Positions 35,667-48,795 of a stretch of 64,000 bases of DNA are shown here, piece by piece. Every line of letters begins with the position of its first letter. Position 1 is the first letter of the stretch. This DNA comes from Telopea speciosissima (Eukaryota > Streptophyta > Magnoliopsida > Proteales > Proteaceae). A program made the translations under genes and the position numbers. The stretch is taken from assembly GCF_018873765.1 (NCBI RefSeq), contig NC_057926.1, forward strand, positions 46,987,043-47,051,042, read 5' to 3'. The notes under the pieces were generated by a model that was not told the origin of the DNA, ran no database searches, and saw only the letters and a list, made by a program, of their open reading frames with translations.

Positions 35667-38600
35667 CTACTCACACTTGATGGAGCGGTATATGTGACGG
35701 ACAAAAAGCAAAGAGGCACGGAAACCCACAGCTCCAAGCATAAGGAAGAAGCCGTAACAGATGCAAGCCATGTACCCAAAGAAGAACGAGGTTTGCATGA
35801 AACCAGACATATCTGATCGTGCATAATAGTAGTACAGGCAGTAACCATAGATAAATAAACCAGTTGATCCTCCACAGAGGAAAGACCTGTGTAAAACCAA
35901 AGCACAAAGATTATTAATACATTGAATTAAATACCATCCAAAACTGTTGCACTGGAGAAGAAAAAGAAATTACTAGTTACAAGGGAGATAGAGTATGCTT
36001 CAATGCTTCAAACCATTCAAAACTAACCTGCTTATAATAACAATATTTCAGATTATCATGGTTTTAGGACCTCCATACTCAACAGTTGATGCAAGAGCAG
36101 AATAAACATAGCCAAGTAGAAGGGTGTTGGGATTCATATATAGCAGAAGTCAGGTCTAGGATTGAAAACTTCAGAAATTCACACATTTGAAGAACATTAA
36201 GAGTATGCATGGACAACTAAGACCCACAACCAAGGTGTACTATGTTTCAGTTTCGAGCCATGTTTTGACCAGGCTTGAAACCAAAATGTTTTGACCAAAA
36301 CCGATATTCAGTCAAAACCTGTACTTTTTTTTTGTTGAAAATTTCAATGGTTGGGTTTGAGTGCCAAATGACCAAATTAGGTCCTGAAACTTCTCTGACA
36401 CCCTAATTTAGGCCTCCTAAACATAGTTGAACCCTTGTATTTCAAAAAATCTAACCCAAAATGGTAGTTTAATTTTGGCCCCTAGGTTGGTGAGTGTATG
36501 TTGTATACATTCTCTAATATGGATTATTCCACACAATGTTTAGTACTAGAACACATGTAATTCAAGTAAAATAACTTAAATATGCATTAGAAATAAATAG
36601 ACATCAAATTATAAACCATTTCATAAATCATGGATTAAACATGGTTTGTTACAAAGAGAGTCAAATATAATAGAGTCAACAATACAAGCAACAGGTCACT
36701 ACCTCTACACGCATCCTAGAGTCCTAAACTCCTACTACCAAAACAAGTTCCGTACCGGATCAAAACCACTAGAATGTTGTTGCTGCTGCCAAAGCAAGTT
36801 ATCCTCCGACGGTATCACAAAAGCTGGCCATGTCATAGTATGACAGAATAACACTCGAATTCCTCCACAACCCCCTATAAATGGACTCATCAACATACCA
36901 GAGGTAGACTAACCTAGGGTATAGATCTCTGAACCATGAGGAACTCCATCGAGGGCTAATGCTATTGGATGGTGCCTACTGAACCGGAACCGGCATGTAT
37001 GGTTGGGGTTTTGGGAACAACAAGATGATGTCCACAAATGATGATCTAGTGTGTGACTAACCCTCATACTTAAGAGGGTGATGACAATGAAAAAGCTAAA
37101 CTGCCCAAACCAACCATACCCAGTATAATCAAAACCAATGCTCCCATGGCATATGATGGTGCACATCACTGCCCTCCATGCATACCATTCTCATCCCTAC
37201 TCAAACCTTTGAGAGTGTCAGTCAAGCTGGTAACATTGACGTCCATGGACTCCATGCTATCATACTCCTCAGGTGGTAGTATGAATTGGCGACGCACCGT
37301 GGTCCTCATCCTGCGTGGCATGAGTGAACCGAGTCTCACCTATGAAGCGCATCGGCTCCAGCTCCTAGTACCTCTCGCACACAACCACCAAGTATTAGCA
37401 AAAATTTAGTTTTTGGGAAAAGGGATATACCTCAAATGAATCTTGCACAAATCTTCCAACAACGCACCAATTCGTCGCTTTCACTTTCTTCTTCTACTAC
37501 CAAAGTATTTATTCCAAACTTGTACAACAGTGACTTGGCCAAGAAAGCACAAAAATTGGTTTTTTTCAACCTTTACTGCTGAAACCAGACAAAATGGATT
37601 GAACTTTCGACCGATTTCAATCGAAGTCTGGTATTTATACTAAAAGTCTTTAACAGTTTCGACCGAGATATTGGCGAAACGAAACACAAAGAAAATAATT
37701 TCAGCGAAACACTGAAATTACTTTTGAAACTTTGCAATTCTTAGTATTGCAGGATGTTTAATTCGACAGCTTGTGAAACCGATAAATTTCGCAAAATTTC
37801 GGCAAAATTTTCCCATAATTTCATGAAATTTAATACCTTGCCCACAACAGCACTTTTGAGAATTTATTAAGTTCAAAGGCTCTAAAACATGCAAATAAAG
37901 GCCATCTATCAAAAACCAAGAGGAAAATGAAAGCAAAAAAGGCATGGACTATAATAGTAGGAAAAGATTAGAAAGGCCCTGGAGACACTGGCCGATAATA
38001 GAGACAAAGTTCCAGGCATGGACTGTAACAGTAGGAAAAGATTAGGAAGGCCCTGGAGACTCTGAACAATAATAGACACAAAATTCCAGCAAGACGTAGG
38101 TGACAAACCAAACTCATTTAGTAATATTGTACTAAAAAATCTAGTAGTTTATGAGATCATCTATCCTATCAATTACCAAACTCAGCAAGCAATATTGTAC
38201 TAAAAAATCTAGTTTCTCTCTTTCCAAATTCACCGACAAAAGATAATCCGATTCAAATGTACATGGAATCTAAAAATAAGCAGCAGCCCCAAAGCACAAC
38301 TTTTGTTTGCTCAAACATACACTGACCACTTAAAAAAAAGTTCGCCAAACGACAAAAACAGCATTGGAGGAAGTTCTGGTGCGCACCAAAATACTTGTTT
38401 CAATCTAACTTCAATAAAATATCAGACTCATGCAAAACCAGTCACTAAGGCTACATTTGGTTGCAATCCTGCCCTGCGAAAGTCAATCTTAGGTGGAATT
38501 GATTTTTCTTGATTCCCCTCCGCTAGAATGAGCTGTGGGAGTAAAATGGCATTTGGTATATCTGTTCCACAGTTCCAGGATTGAATCCGGTACAGAAAAG

Positions 38601-41600
38601 ATCAGGAACAACTTTTGGAAGGCCATTTTCCAGAATCATTTGTCACTAAACTCAATAATAACGAAGATGTTACGAAAATGCTATTATCACTGATGGCACT
38701 ACACAATGATTACAGATATAGAATTATCTTATGGCACTAAACACGTTAATTACAAAAATGCCAACTGTAAACTTTTAAAAAATTAAAATGATTACAAAAA
38801 TGCCATGTGTAATCATTTCAGTAGTACCAAACCTAAACATGCCTTGCCAAGATCACTAGTGAAAAACCATAAATGTTGCACAAAATTGTTAAAACAATTC
38901 AACAAAAGCAAGTAACCTATCTAGAAGACTAAACGAAAATATGCATTTTGAACAAGAACCTCTCAGATGCACAAAATTATTCAATCATTCGTTTCTTTCA
39001 ATAAATTCAGTGGGAAATGAATGGCCTTATTCCTCCTGTATTTAACTCTTTTGTGTGCCAACCCCAAAATTGCAATTAACATTCCCCCCTTCAAAGAACC
39101 CATATTTTTATCCTACCAGTACCTTATACTGTCCAGTTCCGCCGAGGAAACATGCCTTCCCTATTCTTTATTAGCAATAAATGCTTGTGCCCACTATCTC
39201 TAAACAATCCCCCTTCTCCTTCAAAGGTAAAGACAGAAATCCCCCACATAGAAGGCATTAACTGAAGCATAATGGCATCAATGATCCCCTGGATACTTTT
39301 AAACAGGAGCAGGGGCCATATCAGAGACCAGAACTGGCAATCTAACCACCCTACAGGATGCAGACCCCATAATTAAGCTACTCCTACCAAAGTAATCTCT
39401 TCTAATTTTGATTCTAAAATAAGTGTAGTACTATACATTCCACTTTGGAGTCCTTGATTGTATAACTGCTCAGCAGAGGCTGCCACAAGGCTACATACAG
39501 TCAATTACAAAAACCTTATTAGGGGTCCATCCAAGCGTTTCTGCGCTACTTCCCCCCCCCCCCCCCAAAACACCGCTATCTTAATCGAACCCCTAGACAA
39601 TGACGACCCCTCTTGAACCCCCACAATCCAAGAGTTTAAGAACCTCCCGATGCCGATTTAAACATGTTACCTTTAGTATTTTATCGGGCATAATCCGCAT
39701 GACACCTTGCAACATATTTCTTTCTTCCACTTTTCAAAAAAAAGAATTAACATGCTTATGACATCACCAGTGAAAATTTCTCAATTTAAGCTTATCTAAT
39801 TCCTCGAATACTCCATAGCTTCAAGGATGGGTACAACTTGCTGTGGTGCATGAAGAACTCAATTTCAGTAGATTCAAGTGCACCAATGGCCTCGCATGGT
39901 TTCAGACCAATTAGACCCAGCTCACACATGGTTTTACTGATCATTGATCAATACCGTGAGCCTGCTCAGGCGGGTAATGATGATGAGGGGTTCATCTCAT
40001 CAACTCAGGCGGAAGCATTTGCACCATATGGCAACTCGATCACCTGAAGTCAATCAATCCTGGTGCCACTGCTAAGATCAAATGACACCCCGCGCATCTC
40101 ACTTAGTGGCTGCTTGGGTGCAACGAGAGTTGGTGTGGCACATGTGATGGGGACACCGAGGTTTGCCTCATTGCTTCTGATCATAAGCTGAATTGCATGA
40201 TTGGTTCACTTGTTCTCTCCCTCCTGTTTTTCGTAATCGCATACCACAGGTGATTATTTAATCTCTAGGATTTCCATTACTGGAGACACTGATCACTTTT
40301 TTAACTATTTAAATTGAGAATATAAAGCATTCCCTTTTCATTCTTTTTCTTTCGGGGAATGCATCTATTAAACCTTATTTATCAAGGAATTAATATTTTT
40401 ATTTGCAAAAAAAAAAGGCTGAGAAGCCCCCAAGAGAGATTCTCTGAGTAATTAAGACACCTGATATTGTGTCATATATTGTGTATTTATATAACATGAC
40501 AACCAACCTAACAGCTCATTGATCTAGAAACTTGATTCATTTTGATCAATTAACTACATTTACTGATATAAATGGTCTCGCCTGTCATTTTGTGACAATT
40601 AACATTGCAGTATTCATCTATGAGATAAACAATCCTCTCTTTGTCTTTCATTTTCTTTTGGCACTGAATTGTTAATTTGTCTAGTGCAACTACCTAATAA
40701 AACAATCATATCATTTCCTTACCTACTTGCTCAGGAAATTTTAATCCCTTTTTTAGTAAATTTCCAAAAGACAACATAGAAATCCCCGGACATCAAGTTG
40801 TTCCCAACCTATCTGATTAACAACAAGTTTCCAAATTATAAGATGCATAAGCTAAAAGCATGAGCCATGAAAACAACAATCCAAAAAGAAGTAACCCCAA
40901 AGGGAAAAAATGAATTTGATAAAAAATACAAGCCCTTGTCAGTTAAAAATACAATACAATGAATCTAACAGCTTGGGTATAAAACATGTGTTCCCTCTAT
41001 TGCATTCAATCAGCATGCTAATTCCAATAAAGGAAGACTGCAGTTCTATTTCAATCTATGGCATCCACATGCATTGCATTGACTTCATTCAAGCCTTACT
41101 TATACAAAATCAGAACCCAAAATAACAAACAAGAATCTCCTCTTTGTAAATTAGATAATAGAACTTTTATCCACATGCATCGCTTAAAACTACTAAACAT
41201 TAAATGAAAAAATCTATGGATGCATGTTAGGAAGATGAATTAATAAGAAAAAACTAATTGGATGGAGAAAAGCAAGGCAGGGCAACACACTAAAATGTGA
41301 ACTAGGAGCTGAGTTTACAGGGATGATGCTACAAGTCAGCTAAAGAGACCAGTCAACAGAGGGCGAGAATACTGCATACCTCCACCACCACTCATGGTCT
41401 TCAGCCGCAAGTTGGAAGTATGTCAATGCCACAGTAATGAAAGCGGTGACAATTAGAAGAATTATGAAGACAATGAACAGGATGCTGTAAATGGTGTAAA
41501 TCCTGTGACCCCACACACTGGCAAATATGTAGTAAAGCTCGATGTAAATGGCACTGAAAGGCAAAAAACCTGCCATTGCCATCTGAGGAAGACTTGCCCG

Positions 41601-43856
41601 GTACCAAGGCAATGGAGGAATTTCTCTGGGATACTTTGTTGTTCGGCAAGGAGCTTGGAACTCAGCCTTGCTGTTTTTACCAGCAATCCCACCCAATACA
41701 AGCAAAGGTGATGTCACTAATGTCCATATAAGAACTATTACCATTATAGTGCCAAATGGCAGAGCTGCTGTGGCACTGTAAACAATTGCAACAGTGTTAA
41801 GGAAGCAGAACGTGAAGAACAAAGGCCCACAAAAGAGGCATCCAGTCAACAACAGATTCCTCACCTGTCAAGTGAAAGGTTGGAGAACGTGTTCAGTATG
41901 GCAGAAAGAAAGAAGGTTCTACAGTTCAAAGCCAGACAAATAAATTCCAGAAAGTATCAGTGATAACATACCCAATTTGTTCCTTCAAGTTGGCAATAGA
42001 AACATGTGGCAGTATATCCAGCAATACCCGATGTAAGTGCATATATGACAACCAGTGCAGTGAATAGAGCTCCCCGATTGTATGGGTAAAATACCCCAAC
42101 AAGTGCAAGGATAAAGATGAAAATGGTACTGGAAAACACACACCGAAACAGGTAGTAGGATTAGCAATTGAATATTAAGCATCATCATTTCAAACCAAAC
42201 AGGTTAAATAAGACACCTACAGGGTAAATAACTGTGTGCCAGAACCAAGGGATGCTGCAAACAATGACTTGTACTTGGGAAACCGGAACACATCACCATG
42301 AATGTACTTCCATCCAGTCTCTTCTTGGTCATCAGCTGATTCTTCATCATGAGCATACCTTTAACAGATAGAAGTTAATTAAGTAAATCACAGACCATGA
42401 AACGGCAACCCAGAAATCAACATGTATTTAGAAACATGTCCAGAAGCAAGACTGGCTTGGAGAGGCTTCTTACTTGACAAAATCATTCTTGAGTACTCGC
42501 ATGAGAATAGTCGCTAGAAACCCAGTCAGGAGAAGAACTGTGACACATGAATTAATAATTGAAAACCAATGGATTTCCAAGTGATGAGGCAGTGCAGAAG
42601 ACGATGAGTATTTATCCATCCTCTTCTCAAAAGGAATGGTGGTTTCCTTCCATTTCACAGAGTACATGAACTCGACTTCAACTTCCTTCTCCTCGGTCAG
42701 ATCCACCAAGGAATGTGGGTCAGTTCGGACATTTATTTCAATGACACGATCCTTGTTGTAAGCAATGTCAAAATGAATGTGCTTATAAAGGTAGTACTTG
42801 TAGTCGCTGGGGTCAGTCTTGCCTTCCTTGTCAACCTTTCCAATGAACCCCCAGATCGGCAAATCATCATAGTACATCTGAAAGTAGTAGTCCTTAGTGA
42901 CGGCATTTCGGAACTGAACTACCTCTTCCTTAGACAGCTTCTTTTTGCAGACAACGTCAGAGTCTTTGTCACCAAGGAACTCGAGCTTGTAGGGAGCACT
43001 GACTAAACGATCTCCGTTCAAGACTTCACCAAGAGCTTCTTTCTTCTCAGTCACATGAGCTGCAATTGAGATCCAATCAATAACGAACTTCCATATCTTC
43101 ATTCAAAAATCCAGAAATGCTAACACGTGAGTTACAAGAAACTCACCTGGGGAACAGAATGGAAGATCAAAATACCGATAAGTTTCACTGAAATCAGAAG
43201 CAGGTCAACAGAATCAGGCCATGCTTAGAACCAAGAATAAATTGTTAGTTCAAATTTTATTTTTTTTTTAAAAAGCAAACTTTCTCCAATGTAAACACAT
43301 GGCAGCTCAAATCCTCAGCAAAATTCGTTACAGGACATCAAATCTAACTGAAAATGTCGGCCATTTTCCCGAATTCGTACAACTCCATTATGTTTCCTCA
43401 ATTTCTAACAAGAAGAGAGTGAACTTGAAGAAGAATCAAGTTCCGTTTTCACCAAAAGACCATTTAAACCATCCAGATCCAAATTCAAGACCCTCAAATC
43501 TACACGCCACAAATAAATTCAACCCTTCAAATCAAACAATGCAAAAAATAATTCAGACAAACAACGAAATCAAGTCAACCAAAGCATCAAAAACCCTAGA
43601 ACCAAACAAAACATAGAGAACCCAGAAGATCAAGAACCAAACCCACATCTATTAAAGGGAAATGAACAACCAATTGATATTGGTGAGTTGACTGATCGAT
43701 TTACCTGGGATTGTGAAATGGGCCAACCTTGTTTGCAAACAGAGGCACCGGATCTCCGGACTTATAGCGATGGTTAGAGGCATCCGACCTGACTTGGCTT
43801 CCATAACAGAGGATAAGAACAGTGACGACGACCACGGAAGCAATTAACTTCCTCAT
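35667..43856 (-). CDS. transmembrane 9 superfamily (nonaspanin/TMN) protein, complete
   Basis: Multi-pass Golgi/endosomal protein of the TM9SF/EMP70 family. Minus-strand exons 43856-43705, 43187-43147, 43059-42474, 42358-42221, 42128-41972, 41864-41380 and 35886-35667 join without any frame break to 1779 nt, 592 residues, the normal TMN length. Order: signal peptide (MRKLIASVVVVTVLILCYG); lumenal N-domain beginning HRYKSGDPVPLFANKVGPF and ending in PHHLEIHWFSIINSC; then nine predicted membrane segments including GCLFCGPLFFTFCFLNTVAI and GFMQTSFFFGYMACICYGFF. The C-terminus RSIKCE carries the K-x-D/E-type Golgi retention and COPI-binding signal. All plant-conserved blocks are intact, so it should be functional. 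Intron 6 is about 5.5 kb and has taken up a hAT element and tandem repeats. It is most like the plant TMN2-5 subgroup, inferred from the last two exons. Confidence 0.93.
36231..37840. mobile_element. hAT-type element with 8-bp target duplication
   Basis: Flanked by a perfect 8-bp direct repeat CCCACAAC (36223-36230 and 37841-37848). The termini are inverted: CAAGGTGTACTATGTTTCAG against CAAGGTATTAAATTTCATG. Length is about 1.61 kb. The interior holds cgaaattt-rich subterminal sequence and short minus-strand frames such as SMDVNVTSLTDTLKGLSR, but no transposase core. It is a nonautonomous or decayed hAT inside intron 6 of the TM9 gene. Confidence 0.85.
37940..38088. repeat. tandem repeat, two 74-bp units
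   Basis: Units starting aggcatggact at 37940 and 38014 are near-identical. A further partial duplication (caatattgtactaaaaaatc) occurs at about 38128-38212. All lie in intron 6 of the TM9 gene, just right of the hAT element. Confidence 0.85.
38448..38845. mobile_element. hAT-like MITE, diverged
   Basis: Starts ggctacatttggttgcaatc and ends near ccaaacctaaacatgcc, the kind of tttggttg/caaccaaa terminus seen in the two MITEs at 44146-44836. The interior has repeated attacaaaaatgcca units. Borders are approximate. Confidence 0.4.
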
Positions 43857-44145
43857 TTCCTCTTACGTCTTGAAGAAGAAGCGAAGAGAGACCGAATGAA
43901 CAAAAACAAATCGACGTAGCAGGGATCACCAAATTTGGTGCTTATGAACCCCCCAAAAACCCGCCCCTCTCCCCCACCCCAAGAAAAAAAAAAAAAAGTT
44001 TAATTGTGTGAAAGCTTTGAAGCGGTTAGGCACCAAGGCAGTAAGGCCTGAAGGATTAAAGTATAACTTTTTTTCGGTAAACAGGATTAAAGTATAACAG
44101 TAGAATACTAATTACATTTCATTCTCTTTGGTTTTTACCTTTAGG

Positions 44146-44485
44146 CTATGTTTGGTTGTAAGGGGAATAAAAGGGAAAGGAAGGGAAGTGAAAATTTTCA
44201 TACCTTAAAAAGAAATTTTATAACACCCACACCATGTGATTGTATAAACTACTAAAATTTCATACCATATTTAATAATGATATATTTTACATGTAATTTT
44301 TATTTTACTTTTTAAATCAAAGGGAATTGGATGCATGCAAATTAAAACGAAATTTAATAACCAAATATGGAATGATTTGGAGTAAGTAATATAGTCACAT
44401 GGAGTAATGATTACAAAAATTTTTTATTTAAGTTTAAAATTTTCATTTTCTTTTCCTTTAATTTCCCATGCAACCAAATGGAGCC
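44146..44485. mobile_element. hAT-like MITE (first of a pair)
   Basis: Left end ggctatgtttggttgtaagg, right end catgcaaccaaatggagcc, in inverted orientation; about 340 bp, AT-rich interior. It lies about 290 bp upstream of the TM9 ATG. Confidence 0.65.
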
Positions 44486-44487
44486 TT

Positions 44488-44836
44488 AAGCTTCGTTTGG
44501 TTGCAAGGGTAATTGAAGGAAGAAGAAATGAAAATTTTCAAATTACAAAAAAAAAAAATTTGTAATTTTCACCCAATGTGACTACATCACTAATTTCAAA
44601 TCAATGAATCATACAATATTTGGTTATTAAATTTCATTTTGTTTTGCACTTAATTTTTTTTTGGATTAAAAAGTAAAATAATAATTACATGTAAAACATA
44701 TTATTACTAAATACGGTAAGAAATTTAAGTAATGTATACAATCACATTCGATAATGTATACAAAATTTCCTTTTTTTTAGTCTGAAAATTTTCCCTTTCT
44801 TTCCATTTAATCTCCCTTCCAACCAAACGTAGTATT
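44488..44836. mobile_element. hAT-like MITE (second of a pair)
   Basis: Left end agcttcgtttggttgcaagg and right end ccttccaaccaaacgtagt. It lies end to end with the preceding MITE of the same family, and the interiors share attaccaaatatgg-type and acatgtaaaacatatt-type blocks, partly inverted. Confidence 0.65.
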
Positions 44837-46259
44837 TGGAGAAGTTTTTTCCCCTTCACTTTCAAGTTTCAACTGAGGTTTTAAAGACCGAAATTTAGAT
44901 CCAGATCGACTTGGATCAGTTTTGATCGACCAAGGGAGTTAAAAAAAGAAAAAGGTTTCTAGAGTCTTTGCCTCCCCCAACTTTTCAATCGTCCCCTCTT
45001 TGCCTCCATCACTCTCCCATTGCAACACCCTCTCTTGTTGCTTACTCTCCCCCTCCTCCTCCCCTGTCCATTACCGGGCATGCAAAGGTTCTGGTCTGGT
45101 TCTGGTAGGATTATTGTTGTAGCAGTGGTGGGCTTGAAGAGCTGCGCATGCAAAGGTTCGGGTCTGCTTCAAAGTTGGTGAGATCTAGGTTGACAGAGGT
45201 GCCTCTCTCTCTCTCTCCATCCATCCATCCATCCAACTAGGGGTGTCAATGGACTGGGTTTTTAAAACCCCAATCTAATCCTAAGTTCTCTTAACTAATC
45301 CTAAGTTCTCTTAACTCAACCCAGGCCCAGCCCAACCCTAAATGAACATAATTGGGCTGATTAGGGAAAGATTGGCTCTGATTGATTCTGTTGACCCTCT
45401 TTGACATTGTGTTTTGCCATTTTGTGTCATTGAATGTACTAAAAAAAGGGCGAAACTGAAACATCACCAACACCAATCATTTTTAAAGAAAAAGTGTCAA
45501 CTTGTTATAATAAATCAAGAAAACATAGACCTATGCATAATGAGTCTGAGTGGTAGAGATAGATTAAAAAATTAAAGTGTGGGTGAGTTGTGTATATATT
45601 TACAATTTATTTATATACATTATATATAGGGCCGGGTTCAGCCGAAGATCTTTGCTCAAACCCAACCTAGCCTGGTCTTGAGTCTGAAAACCCCAGAGAA
45701 AGACCAGCATGGGTTTGATGATGGGCTCGATTAGCTCGGGTTTGAAGGATCATGTGGTCGACGGGTTGGAGATTTCGACCGATTCAATTCCGATTTTTCA
45801 ATTCCTGCTTGCAACGGAGCCTATGGGTGTGGGGAAAAAAAAATTTTGTTGTAGGCAGAGAAGTTGGGATATCTAGTCTTAGATTATTTTTTATTGTTAT
45901 GATCATCCAATGAGATCAAGAATTGTTGTTTGACTTGATTAAGACAAATAGATTAATGGTGTTGGGTCATAGTTTAGAGGTCATTTTGATCTTAAAATAC
46001 GTTCTTCCACATGAGTTGTGGGGATTGATTAAGCTTTAAGGAAGAGGCACTACGAAGTAATGGTGCTAAATTTGGGTCGGAACACTCTGGAGGAATCGCC
46101 TAGCCCTTATCGGTATTGGTATTGAATTGGTATCGATTGAGACCAATCCATATCTGACTCTGACACCAACTGCATGGTTTCATAACTGGGTTAATTGAGG
46201 ATGGGCTCGGGTTGGGAGCACAACCTAGATGAATCACCACCTACTTGGTTCAACCCGCT
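44837..46259. other. intergenic, no gene seen
   Basis: Contains (ct)n(catc)n microsatellite sequence at 45200-45237, the degenerate repeats starting aggggtgtcaatgg (45239), and tatcgg-rich low-complexity sequence near 46100. No coding signal. Confidence 0.5.
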
Positions 46260-46275
46260 TCATAATTATTAATTT

Positions 46276-46434
46276 TTTGATAATTGGGAGCTTTACATAT
46301 ATATTTGATAGAAGGGGGGTGATGGAACCGGGGAGGGGATAAGATACCAGCCAAGAGACTCGAACTCGAGATCTCTTGGTGAGCATGGGCATGAAGCGCA
46401 CCATGGCTCACCAACTGAGCTAAGCAGCTGTTGG
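46276..46434 (-). mobile_element. tRNA-derived SINE with 16-bp target duplication
   Basis: Flanked by TCATAATTATTAATTT (46260-46275 and 46435-46450). The minus-strand head reads gcttagctcagttggtgagc (A box) and agatctcgagttcgagtct (B box). It is distinct from the Au family. Confidence 0.88.
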
Positions 46435-46579
46435 TCATAATTATTAATTTGTTAAAACACAAGCGCGTGATGCAGCTAGATTAAAAATGTTTAAGAGGAG
46501 AGAGAAAGAAAGAAAGTGATTTCCAAATCAAATGGGGGCATCTCGACTGTTTTGGCTTCGAATGGTTTGGAGTTGGACT

Positions 46580-46776
46580 TGTCTCTTGTGCAGCCGTGGT
46601 GGGAGCTGAGGTGCAGCACGAAAACCACCCCAAATAAGGGGGGGAGGTGGTCATTTCACATGTGGGGCCCAGGTGGGACCCACTTATGAAATGATTACCT
46701 TACCCCTATTTTTACTGTCATTTAGTGGTGCTCCACCTGTGTAATTTCCGACACGGTTGCACAAGATCTTTTTCCT
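46580..46776. mobile_element. hairpin MITE H10
   Basis: Termini cttgtgcagccgtggtggga and, inverted, cttgtgcaaccgtgtcggaa. The centre holds gggaggtggtcatttcacat, matched across the loop by atgaaatgattaccttaccc. This is the same core grammar as H2 and H13. Confidence 0.75.
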
Positions 46777-47303
46777 TTGGAGTTCCTCGTCTCTTCCTCC
46801 CTATTTTATTTGTTAATTCTCCTCTTTAAAATTAATTTCGGTTTTAATTTTTCCCCTTAATCTTTAATAAAATTATTTGTATTAATTTTTGGAAATACAC
46901 ATAAAAGAATGCAAGAGAAGGTGGATCAGATAATAGATTAGAGCCCTAAAATTTTTATGTATAACCGATCCAGAGATCCCTTCTTACATCCAATGGTTGA
47001 GATTGATCAGATCATCAGTTGTCCTTATAGTCAAATGAAGCTTGATGATACAGGTGACAAAGGGGAGAGTGACAGAAAAGATCTTAAGGCATGATGGACA
47101 ATAGCGACCATAGTGAAGGAACAATGATTGTCTATGTGCTATTCTTTTTCTTTCTAGGGTCTGTACAAGTATGGTCATGACCATGGATATCTGTGCCGTT
47201 GGATGCCCAGGTAGTTTGGATGCCAAACAGTAGGGGGTCGAAATTTGTGATGGTACAATAGTCCAATCATGTAGTCAAATCATCAGTGCTAAGGGGATTC
47301 TTC

Positions 47304-47480
47304 TGAAAAAGATCATGTCAATCCGAGCAGCATACAACGCCTGGGATGAGGCATGCGCATTGACCACCTTAATCGTGCTCGAGCAAGGTATTGGGCAAGG
47401 GTAAGGCAGTAAATGCACACCGCCTCATCTCAGGTGTTGCACATGCATCATTGCTGCCCGAATTGACAGGAGTCGAGTCC
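47304..47480. mobile_element. hairpin MITE H11 with 9-bp target duplication
   Basis: Flanked by perfect GGATTCTTC (47295-47303 and 47481-47489). The arms share gtcaatccgagcagca and the inverted partner, and the centre has gggtaaggcagtaaatgcac. R2 and R3 lack it at the matching site, giving two paralogous empty sites. Confidence 0.9.
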
Positions 47481-48264
47481 GGATTCTTCCTCCTCCACTT
47501 GTGAAAGAAAACTTTCGCCTGATTTGATACTTTGGTTCATATGATAGAGGACCCTACAATTCCCACATAAGTCAAGTTTCAATCAATAACATGTGGAGAA
47601 ATACCTTAAAATTGTGTTCAAGCTTCAACATGACAAAGTTTATAGAAATAATATTTCATCCTATTGTAGTAAAATGATATTTTTGTAATTTTATGAAACT
47701 TTTAAGCTCATTGTTCAATTAGTTTCGACATCTATTTTAATCTAAAATTTGAACTTTCGTATCGTCCATTAGATCAATCTGAGAGGATATGATGTTGGGT
47801 TGTAAATTAACCATCACCATCCATTAAATCAAATGTTGATCCATTTATTCAGTTCAGTGCTCACATTAGTTAGAAAGGTCTAAATCACATGTCTGTCACA
47901 ATTTTCAATCAATTCCAAAATAGGCCTGATATCATGTGAGAGAGGTGTTGGGTCATGAAATTTTGGAGCATATGTAATTTTGATGTTTTTCATTTGTGTG
48001 TAAACTAATCCAACCACCAAATATAGGAATGGCTATGTCTCTGGTTGAGTTTGTTGGGCAAGGACTCAATAAAAAAAATTTATGGATCATGAATTAGAGG
48101 AATTTATTTTTAGATCAATTAGCCAGTGGATGCCTTCCTACTAGGAAGAGAATTCTCGTCTCTCTTTTCCCTTGACAACTTTAAGATATTTTCTTAAGTA
48201 TCCAGATAGTAGATTATGAGTCCTCGTATACTTACAAAATGAGATATTGGAGTAAACTATATTG

Positions 48265-48795
48265 ATCATAATGACCACCACGTTGTGTTGGATGAAATCA
48301 TCAAAACAATGGATGCTGAGATGTCTGTGTTGGGAGGTCCATTGCAAGCTTCGTTGACTCACCTAGATCCCCAATCCGAGTTGGATCAAGATGTTCCAAT
48401 TGATAATCCGAATGGGGACGGGGTAACCATTCCATTTAATGCAGATGATAGTCCTTTGACGTAAATGGTAGGGGAGTTTTTAGATCTAATAGTGTTTTTT
48501 TGGACCGGGAGAGTCTTTCCTTAGTTTCTAAGAATCAAAGCGCGAGTTGGGTGATTCCTCCCTATAATCCTAATTGAAAGAAGGTCAACTTTATATATTG
48601 TTTCTTTGGGTTTGATTATGTCCATTGTTCCTCTTTGTGTGGCTTTCCTTCAGCTTGATTAGGTTGTAGTTTAGTCTGTTGTTTTGTTGTGGAGTTTACT
48701 CTTTATATTTTTCCTTGTTCTTTTTTTTTTTTTTTAAGAGCAAAGTTTTTCGTGCTTCGTTAATATATTTTTCATTCATCCAAAAAAAATATTTA
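48265..48795 (+). mobile_element. insert in R1 with T-rich end
   Basis: Absent from R2 and R3 at the matching place. It contains non-LTR-like text (ggatgctgagatgtctgtg...) and a poly-T tract at 48720-48735 near its right end. Probably a retroposed LINE 5' or 3' piece; no conserved domain was recognised. Confidence 0.4.

Noticed and set aside
36909-37169. Minus-strand open frame inside the hAT element
   Set aside because: No transposase motif; short and not continuous with neighbouring frames.
43299-43616. 105-codon plus-strand open frame
   Set aside because: Lies antisense in intron 1 of the TM9 gene and is low in complexity (Asn, Lys, Pro); no homology.
46100-46170. Repeated tatcgg words as a possible regulatory array (also 52230-52440, 55590-55660, 56835-56890)
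   Set aside because: These look like remnants of a dispersed repeat; no consistent spacing or palindrome was found.
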